Below are positions 5,656-9,574 of a DNA stretch of 9,574 nucleotides, one piece after another; the first letter of the stretch is position 1, and every line of letters starts with the position of its first letter. The stretch is from an uncultured Candidatus Saccharibacteria bacterium (GTDB lineage: Bacteria; Patescibacteria; Saccharimonadia; Saccharimonadales; UBA4665): NCBI GenBank assembly GCA_903925195.1, contig CAIYEO010000045.1, positions 1 to 9,574 of the forward strand, written 5' to 3'. A program made the translations under genes and the position numbers. The notes under the pieces are model-generated. The model saw only the letters and a list, made by a program, of their open reading frames with translations, had not been told where the DNA came from and did no database searches.

Positions 5656-6345
5656 TTATCCATAAAATTTCAGATGAGGCTTTTCATATGTATCTATATG
5701 ATCTCGCATCTTAATATAATTTATTATTCTTATAGTTACAGGAGAAATTATAACCTCAGTTGCTATTTTAATGAAATAAACCGTAGCGATAATCTTTAGA
5801 AGCTGATTGCCGGATAAAGATCCCATGAAAGCAATAACCGTAAAAAGAGTTGTATCTATTAAGCTTCCGATAGCAGTTGAACTAACAACTCTTAGCCACA
5901 TAGCTTTTCCTTTAGTCCTAATCTTTAAATAGGCAAGGACATAACTATTTATAAAATCTCCAATGAACAGTGCAGTCATACTAGCCAGAACTATTCTCCA
6001 GGCAACACCCAAAACAGATAGATATGCCTGCTTATTAACTAGATTCTGAGTATCGGCAGGCAAGTACTGAGCAATATAAAAACAGACTGCCATAACTCCT
6101 AGCATAGATATACCTATATAGATTAGTTGTCTCATCTTCTTAAAACCATAGATTTCAGTAATGATGTCAGAGATTATGTAGGCTAAGGGAAAGAGTATTG
6201 TTCCACCATCAAAAGTAAGAAATGAAATCTTAACAATCCGAACGCTTAATATATTGCTAATTAAAAGGGTAGTAATAAATAGCGCGACTAAGACTTCAAA
6301 AATTAAAGATTGTTTGGGTTTAGTAGATTCAACTGCAGAAAGCAT
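5656..6345 (-). CDS. yhhQ: Queuosine precursor transporter, VUT/YhhQ family
   Basis: The 229-aa polytopic protein has about six membrane helices, the usual size for the family. Family marks are DGGTILFPLAYIISD (46-60), TEIYG (63-67), GDFINSYVLA (129-138) and the acidic residue in GSLIDTTLF (D164) within a late helix. YhhQ proteins import preQ0 or related deazapurine precursors (queuine in some lineages) across the inner membrane for the queuosine modification of tRNA wobble position 34. A cell with this transporter but no synthesis genes would depend on scavenging. The tRNA-guanine transglycosylase is not in this window. The start at 6345 lies 9 bases after the SOUL gene stop, with an AGG touching the ATG and no normally spaced SD. 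Start-up probably relies on coupling to the upstream gene. Confidence 0.9.
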   Translation of the reverse strand: MLSAVESTKPKQSLIFEVLVALFITTLLISNILSVRIVKISFLTFDGGTILFPLAYIISDIITEIYGFKKMRQLIYIGISMLGVMAVCFYIAQYLPADTQNLVNKQAYLSVLGVAWRIVLASMTALFIGDFINSYVLAYLKIRTKGKAMWLRVVSSTAIGSLIDTTLFTVIAFMGSLSGNQLLKIIATVYFIKIATEVIISPVTIRIINYIKMRDHIDTYEKPHLKFYG

Positions 6346-6354
6346 CCTACTAGT

Positions 6355-6873
6355 CTAGCGTATTTTTATAGATATTTCGTTATGTCTTAAAAATCCAGGC
6401 TGCCAAGGAGGATTAAATCTTGAGACTATTGGTTCACCAGATAAGTGTAGTTTATGCTGGTCTGCCCACATCTCAAGTAAGCTGAGCTTTCTTTTAAGCT
6501 TGGATTCAGTAGTATGGCCAGAAAACTTAATCACAACCGCCCTGTACTTATCTACCTGCTTAATAGCTACATTGCTATCGTTAGGCCTTGGCAGAGAGCT
6601 TAGTGAATACTTAGAGGGCATAGTAAAAGAAATAACATACTTGTTAGCTTTATCTTGTCTAGTCGAAGACACAGGAGCTGTCATAGAAATTTTTTGACCT
6701 TCTTTATTGCCACCAAAAATATAATTAGCGAGGTAACTAAACCCCTGACTGCCAGCCGAATTATGTGAATCTGCCTCCACATCTACAGTCGCATTAATAT
6801 ACCCAGAGTACTGCCTGATTTCTATCTGGTTATCTTTCTCAAGTACGATATACTTTGGTTTTTCAATAGCCAT
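6355..6873 (-). CDS. SOUL/HBP family heme-binding protein
   Basis: The 172-aa protein is the usual length for a single SOUL domain and shows its landmarks in order. These are EKPKYIVLEKDNQIEIRQY (4-22), GFSYLANYIFGGN (44-56), KISMTAPV (61-68), YVISFTMPSKY (79-89), LPRP (94-97), and the C-terminal GEPIVSRFNPPWQPGFLRHNEI (146-167, described by its PPWxPxFLRxNEI core). There is no signal peptide, so it is probably cytoplasmic. Family members bind heme or other tetrapyrroles weakly, and their bacterial role is not settled. The start at 6873 fits the family N-terminus; the SD is weak (AAGATAG region) and a TATAAT lies 23 bases upstream. It leads an operon with the VUT transporter. Confidence 0.93.
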   Translation of the reverse strand: MAIEKPKYIVLEKDNQIEIRQYSGYINATVDVEADSHNSAGSQGFSYLANYIFGGNKEGQKISMTAPVSSTRQDKANKYVISFTMPSKYSLSSLPRPNDSNVAIKQVDKYRAVVIKFSGHTTESKLKRKLSLLEMWADQHKLHLSGEPIVSRFNPPWQPGFLRHNEISIKIR

Positions 6874-6896
6874 ATATCTATCTTACGCTTCTTTAT

Positions 6897-6902
6897 ATTA
6901 TA
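6897..6902 (-). promoter_or_regulatory. -10 box for the SOUL-yhhQ operon
   Basis: A perfect TATAAT on the minus strand lies 23 bases before the SOUL start codon. No clear -35 stands at 17 bases (CATAAG there). It shares the 90-base divergent spacer with the 141-aa gene promoter on the other strand. Confidence 0.55.
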
Positions 6903-6926
6903 GGTAAAAAATAATTAAACTTATGC

Positions 6927-6955
6927 TTGCATAGACGGTTTGATATCTTCATAGT
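6927..6955 (+). promoter_or_regulatory. Possible promoter for the 141-aa gene
   Basis: TTGCAT (6927-6932), a 17-base spacer and CATAGT (6950-6955) precede the ATG at 6964 by only 8 bases. No Shine-Dalgarno site is present, so the mRNA could be leaderless. Both boxes are partial matches. Confidence 0.35.
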
Positions 6956-6963
6956 AATAATCA

Positions 6964-7389
6964 ATGACAAACAACTATTACTTGGAAATGAACGCTAGCA
7001 ATAACGATTCAAATAAAATAACTTTACCAGAACAAAATGAAGACTTTATGATTACCAGCCCAAACATATGGCAGAGTAGGGCATTAAAAAAAGCAGTCGT
7101 ACTACTAGCCGTCGGAGCCACCGCTTTAGGCAGTTTAGTCGTGGGTGGGGATTATTTAGCAAAGAGATTTGGTGCGGAGGCTGGTGATGCAGCTTTTACC
7201 GCTATGAACTCTCAAGTCCAAGATGCAATAATAAATCTAGAAAATACTGCACCAGACATTATTGCTAAAAAAGTATTACCGAGTGCCGTTTGCGTATTTG
7301 CTGCCGAACATAAGATTAGCCAGAAAATACTCAAGAATCAGAAAATAACCTGTCCTAACTACAATTCAGACTTAGCTAAAAAGAAATAA
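6964..7389 (+). CDS. Single-pass membrane protein, 141 aa, unrecognised
   Basis: I do not recognise the family. A polar, asparagine-rich N-terminus (1-40) leads through two lysines (42-43) into one membrane helix at about 44-62. An extracytoplasmic part of about 80 residues follows, with cysteines at 110 and 130 that could form a disulfide, and a lysine tail (KKK). The basic residues before the helix predict the N-terminus inside. The ATG at 6964 has no SD. Later methionines at residues 9 and 29 have none either, so the first start is kept with the leaderless promoter noted above. Its stop codon is 1 base from the stop of the convergent 101-aa gene, leaving no room for a terminator. Confidence 0.7.
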   Translation: MTNNYYLEMNASNNDSNKITLPEQNEDFMITSPNIWQSRALKKAVVLLAVGATALGSLVVGGDYLAKRFGAEAGDAAFTAMNSQVQDAIINLENTAPDIIAKKVLPSAVCVFAAEHKISQKILKNQKITCPNYNSDLAKKK

Positions 7390-7390
7390 G

Positions 7391-7696
7391 CTACTTCCTA
7401 TATTTAGTTTTAGCAATTTTACTTAATGTTTCAATGGCAATATCGTCCTGAGATTTTCTTGGACTGCTAGATAACATTATCTTAGACTTTGAGTATATAG
7501 AGCTGTCGTCTTTATTCGATCTCATTACAGACCAATAATATCTTGAATAAATAGCACTAACACAAAATATAATTACTGAAATATAGAAACTAGGGTGATT
7601 TTGTATTGAAAGAATATATTGACTCGCAGATGAAAACCAAACAAGGCTAGCTAAAGCTACTATGACGGAGATTATCCATTTAGTTTTAATGCTCAT
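7391..7696 (-). CDS. Two-helix membrane protein, 101 aa, unrecognised
   Basis: I do not recognise the family. A short basic N-terminus (MSIKTK) is followed by helices at about 7-29 and 34-54. A polar, lysine- and serine-rich cytoplasmic tail then runs to KTKYRK. Both termini are predicted inside. No SD precedes the ATG, but a TATAAT ends 8 bases before it (7709-7704), which would place the transcript start at the start codon. It lies 31 bases downstream of the 287-aa gene on the same strand and may also be read through from there. Confidence 0.7.
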   Translation of the reverse strand: MSIKTKWIISVIVALASLVWFSSASQYILSIQNHPSFYISVIIFCVSAIYSRYYWSVMRSNKDDSSIYSKSKIMLSSSPRKSQDDIAIETLSKIAKTKYRK

Positions 7697-7703
7697 GATT
7701 TAA

Positions 7704-7709
7704 ATTATA
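7704..7709 (-). promoter_or_regulatory. -10 box that may drive a leaderless mRNA
   Basis: A perfect TATAAT on the minus strand is followed by seven bases and then the ATG of the 101-aa membrane protein. This is the spacing at which the first transcribed base would be the start codon. No convincing -35 is visible at 17 bases. Confidence 0.4.
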
Positions 7710-7727
7710 TAACTGAAAGGTTACAGA

Positions 7728-8591
7728 TTAGGTATCTAACTGAGATTTTAATTCTTCAGGCATCAAGTTAAGTAAAGCCATCGATATTACTTTTTCGCTC
7801 CATGGATGTGGTAGGCCCTTACTAGATAAATCATGTTCTCTGGCAAGTATAGTTTTAGTAGTTAAATAAATAGTTTTCCAAGTATCTGGATTGTTGGGGT
7901 CAATGCCAAGTGCTTCAAGCTCTTCAAAGAGTTCTTTGGATGCACCCTCAACATTTTTATCGGCAGGACCAAACTCTTTTAGTCGAGCTTTAAGTTCTTC
8001 TATTAGCTCAGGGCTCATTTCTGCAGACTCTTTCTTCTGTTCTTCTTTTCCTTCTGCACGGTCATATGTCTTAGCCGCGGAATCACCGACCTTATCGGCC
8101 TTATTATCAAAAGCAGTCGACATTACCTGCCAAGCCTCAGCTGTATCAGGGTTATCTGAAGTTTCTGCATTGGCTCTACTTTCAGCCGCCCTAGTACGGT
8201 TAGGATCTTCCGCTATTGCTACGGTCTGTGCCTTATCTACATCTTCTATATATTTATCTGAGTTAGTATCGGAAGTATTATAGGGTTCATTGGAAGAAAC
8301 AATATCAACACCATCGGCCTCAGCATCTATTTTTGCTTGCTCTATATATCCAGGCAAATGATCATCCAAATGTTTTTTTGATGCTTCTAAGTTATCATCA
8401 TAGGCTATCTGAGCTGAAGCTATACTTTGATCAAGGTCGGCAGTTGGTAGGTCTGGATTACGGTATAAGTCTCTAGCCTTATCAAATACAGCGTAAGATA
8501 ATTCCTGATTGGCATTTTTATGTTCAGATCTTAAACGAATTGCTTCTTCATTTTGTTCTGGAGTTAGTCCTTGAGAGTTATCATTTTCCAT
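7728..8591 (-). CDS. Acidic, cysteine-free helical protein, 287 aa, unrecognised
   Basis: I do not recognise the family. The protein has no cysteine, no membrane helix and no signal peptide. Residues 1-185 are very rich in Asp, Glu, Ala, Asn and Lys, with heptad-like helices (about 12-95) and a low-complexity, probably disordered middle (about 98-190). A better-ordered C-terminal part follows: ELIEELKARLKEF (196-208), KELFEELEALGIDPNNPDTW (219-238), and a helical end with PHPWSEKVISMALLNLMPEEL (about 261-281, core MALLNLMP). The start is supported by AAAGGA 8 bases upstream and a TGGTATAAT extended -10. It heads a unit with the 101-aa membrane protein and is divergent from the cupin. It may be a scaffold or partner protein; that is a guess. 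Confidence 0.8.
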   Translation of the reverse strand: MENDNSQGLTPEQNEEAIRLRSEHKNANQELSYAVFDKARDLYRNPDLPTADLDQSIASAQIAYDDNLEASKKHLDDHLPGYIEQAKIDAEADGVDIVSSNEPYNTSDTNSDKYIEDVDKAQTVAIAEDPNRTRAAESRANAETSDNPDTAEAWQVMSTAFDNKADKVGDSAAKTYDRAEGKEEQKKESAEMSPELIEELKARLKEFGPADKNVEGASKELFEELEALGIDPNNPDTWKTIYLTTKTILAREHDLSSKGLPHPWSEKVISMALLNLMPEELKSQLDT

Positions 8592-8625
8592 AATATTTTC
8601 CTTTTATTTTTAAAATCTTACGGCT

Positions 8626-8634
8626 ATTATACCA
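8626..8634 (-). promoter_or_regulatory. Extended -10 promoter for the 287-aa gene
   Basis: The minus strand reads TGGTATAAT, a perfect extended -10, 34 bases before the ATG at 8591. The -35 position is AT-rich and unlike the consensus, which extended -10 promoters tolerate. Confidence 0.6.
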
Positions 8635-8659
8635 TAATGCTTATTCTATATATTTTTGA

Positions 8660-8688
8660 TTGTAATTCAAAAGGTATAACATTAGTAT
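8660..8688 (+). promoter_or_regulatory. Possible promoter for the cupin gene
   Basis: TTGTAA (8660-8665), a 17-base spacer and TAGTAT (8683-8688) each match the consensus at four of six positions. The predicted start near 8695 leaves a short leader carrying AGGAG (8708-8712), 5 bases before the ATG. A TATAAC at 8675-8680 is an alternative -10 without a well-spaced -35. Confidence 0.35.
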
Positions 8689-8717
8689 TAGTTTAAAGAC
8701 TAAATATAGGAGATATC

Positions 8718-9197
8718 ATGAGCTACGCTGGGTCAAATGGAGAAGTCAATGCAAAACTTAATTTGAATGGTCAATCTCCAGTTATAAGAATGAACAGTGG
8801 TATCGTTGTTCATCTTATAGCTAAAGGTGATTCAACAGATGAAAGATTTGGACTTTTTAGATGGGATATGCCAGGTAATGCTGGAGGACCATCACCACAT
8901 TTTCATAAAACTTTCTCAGAATCATTCTACGTATTATCTGGACATGTCGATGTTTGGGACGGCACAACATGGACAAAAACTTCAGCTGGAGATTTCATGT
9001 TTGTTAAAGAGGGTGGTATACATGCCTTCAAAAATGAATCAGATGAACCAGCTTCGATGTTAATCTTATTTGCTCCAGGACCACCACGAGAAAAATTCTT
9101 CTTTGAAATGGCTGAGATAGGTAAATCCGGTAAAAAACTTAGTCCAGAAGAATGGACAAGTTTCTATGCCAGACATGATCAATTTATGGTTAATTAG
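8718..9197 (+). CDS. Single-domain cupin protein
   Basis: The 159-aa protein carries one conserved barrel. Cupin motif 1 is PHFHKTFSESFYVLSG (60-75), with the H61, H63 and E68 metal ligands in the H-x-H-x4-E-x6-G pattern. Motif 2 is GDFMFVKEGGIHAFKN (91-106), with H102 as fourth ligand and N106; its usual proline is replaced by K97. The C-terminal SPEEWTSFYARHDQFMVN helix is typical of a widespread group of small quercetinase-like cupins, but no substrate can be given from sequence. The metal site looks intact, so it may be an enzyme such as a dioxygenase or isomerase, or a small-molecule binder, in the cytoplasm. AGGAG lies 5 bases before the ATG. The gene is divergent from the 287-aa gene. 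Confidence 0.9.
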   Translation: MSYAGSNGEVNAKLNLNGQSPVIRMNSGIVVHLIAKGDSTDERFGLFRWDMPGNAGGPSPHFHKTFSESFYVLSGHVDVWDGTTWTKTSAGDFMFVKEGGIHAFKNESDEPASMLILFAPGPPREKFFFEMAEIGKSGKKLSPEEWTSFYARHDQFMVN

Positions 9198-9281
9198 TAA
9201 ACATACTAGGATTAGCTTATTCAGTAGTGTAATCTATAAATAATTAATAAAAATAATATAGACAAAGGAGTCTACAGGCAT

Positions 9282-9310
9282 ATGAGTAAAACTAAAAAAT
9301 TAGATTGGTG
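9282..9310 (+). CDS. 5' end of an interrupted bacterial gene
   Basis: AAAGGAG at 9264-9270 lies 11 bases before an ATG at 9282 that opens MSKTKKLDWW. This is a plausible bacterial gene start, like others in the window. The frame runs on to a TGA at 9396-9398, but from about 9305-9320 the DNA reads better as an immunoglobulin domain in another frame. Only about the first ten codons can therefore be trusted as bacterial. The family is unknown. The given end marks the approximate junction, not a stop. Confidence 0.4.
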
Positions 9311-9312
9311 GA

Positions 9313-9573
9313 GAGGGTTCAGCGCCAGTATTAAGAGAAAAACTTCACGATACGCATTTCTTAGTGGGGTCCGCAATTTTATTAAATTGTCGCATTGAGG
9401 GCAATCCAACGCCACGAACTGTATGGTACTTCAATGATCAGTTATTAATTGGTGGTGACGATAGATTTAAGTTTTCTCAATCGGAACACGGAAGTGTCAT
9501 ACTAACAATAAATAAAGCACGTGTATCAGACATTGGAATTTATAGATGCATGGCACGAAATCGTTATGGTAAT
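9313..9573 (+). CDS. Partial animal-type I-set immunoglobulin domain (likely chimeric DNA)
   Basis: From 9313 to the window end one frame is open for 87 codons and encodes a nearly complete I-set Ig domain. The lead-in is APVLREKLHDTHFLVGS. The first core cysteine is in LLNCRIEGNPTP (C26 of this fragment), the core tryptophan in VWYFND (W38), and the final motif DIGIYRCMARNRYGN holds D73, Y77 and C79. The phrases EGNP-P, WYFN and S-D-G-Y-R-C-A-N-G are characteristic of repeats in titin-, obscurin- and twitchin-like muscle proteins of animals. This frame has a stop at 9301-9303, no start codon at the domain start and no SD, and it is out of frame with the bacterial start at 9282. That fits a chimeric contig end rather than a working gene. 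No intron boundary is visible. Confidence 0.75.
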
Positions 9574-9574
9574 T

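Noticed and set aside
6500..6697. 65-aa plus-strand frame inside the SOUL gene
   Set aside because: It is antisense to strongly conserved SOUL motifs and has no ribosome site.
7891..8283. 130-aa serine-rich plus-strand frame opposite the 287-aa gene
   Set aside because: A serine/alanine-rich reading opposite Asp/Glu/Ala-rich codons is a typical antisense artefact; no start signals.
8827..9063. 78-aa frame inside the cupin gene
   Set aside because: It overlaps the conserved cupin motifs in another frame and lacks an SD.
9282..9398. Full 38-codon frame ending at the TGA as a real short protein
   Set aside because: From about codon 11 on, the DNA is better explained as an Ig domain in another frame, so this stop is probably created by the junction.
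1..9574. CRISPR array, insertion sequence or attachment site
   Set aside because: No regularly spaced repeats, transposase-like protein, terminal inverted repeats with target duplication, or integrase was seen.

Overview
The window is an AT-rich bacterial segment of densely packed, mostly short genes on both strands. Most genes follow sigma-70-like -10 boxes and Shine-Dalgarno (SD) sites of the AAAGGA type. All twelve intact genes end in TAA or TAG, and none contains an in-frame TGA. The mix is one giant secreted S53 protease, a cupredoxin-like protein, a queuosine-precursor (VUT) transporter, a SOUL protein, a cupin and many small orphans. This would fit a reduced-genome bacterium such as a Saccharibacteria/Patescibacteria member. 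That placement is an inference; there is no rRNA or core marker here to prove it.

Layout. 41-799 (+) is an unrecognised 252-aa protein. 880-4499 (-) is a two-gene unit: a 1051-aa membrane-anchored S53 (sedolisin-type) peptidase with Ig-like, four FnIII-like and one C-terminal beta-sandwich domain, then a membrane-anchored cupredoxin-like protein that has lost most copper ligands. 4577-5106 (-) is a self-contained transcription unit. It has a near-consensus promoter, a perfect palindrome at the predicted transcript start, an 89-aa two-helix membrane protein of deviating base composition, and a 3' region folding into two long extended hairpins that ends in a U-tract. 5129-5545 (-) is a 114-aa orphan with its own good promoter. 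5572-6902 (-) reads SOUL heme-binding protein, YhhQ-type transporter, and a 20-aa lysine-rich mini-protein with a clear SD. 6964-7389 (+) is a single-pass membrane protein, tail to tail (1 nt apart) with a 101-aa two-helix membrane protein (7391-7696, -). That gene lies downstream of a 287-aa acidic, cysteine-free soluble orphan (7728-8591, -). 8718-9197 (+) is a single-domain cupin divergent from the 287-aa gene.

The last 300 bases are the oddest part. A bacterial gene start (SD, ATG at 9282, MSKTKKLDWWRG) runs for about 10 codons. A different frame then encodes, without interruption to the window end, a textbook animal-type I-set immunoglobulin domain like those in titin/obscurin-type muscle proteins. 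The simplest reading is an assembly or library chimera between bacterial and eukaryotic DNA near 9305-9320. Horizontal transfer is the less likely alternative.

Functional picture (inference): a cell-surface protein-degrading and adhesive module (S53 plus cupredoxin-like partner), salvage of a tRNA-modification precursor (YhhQ) beside a heme-binding protein, and a set of small envelope proteins. The most promising undescribed element is the 4577-5106 unit. No stretch over 300 bases lacks a gene. The longest non-coding one is 4500-4739, which holds the structured RNA and the S53 promoter region.
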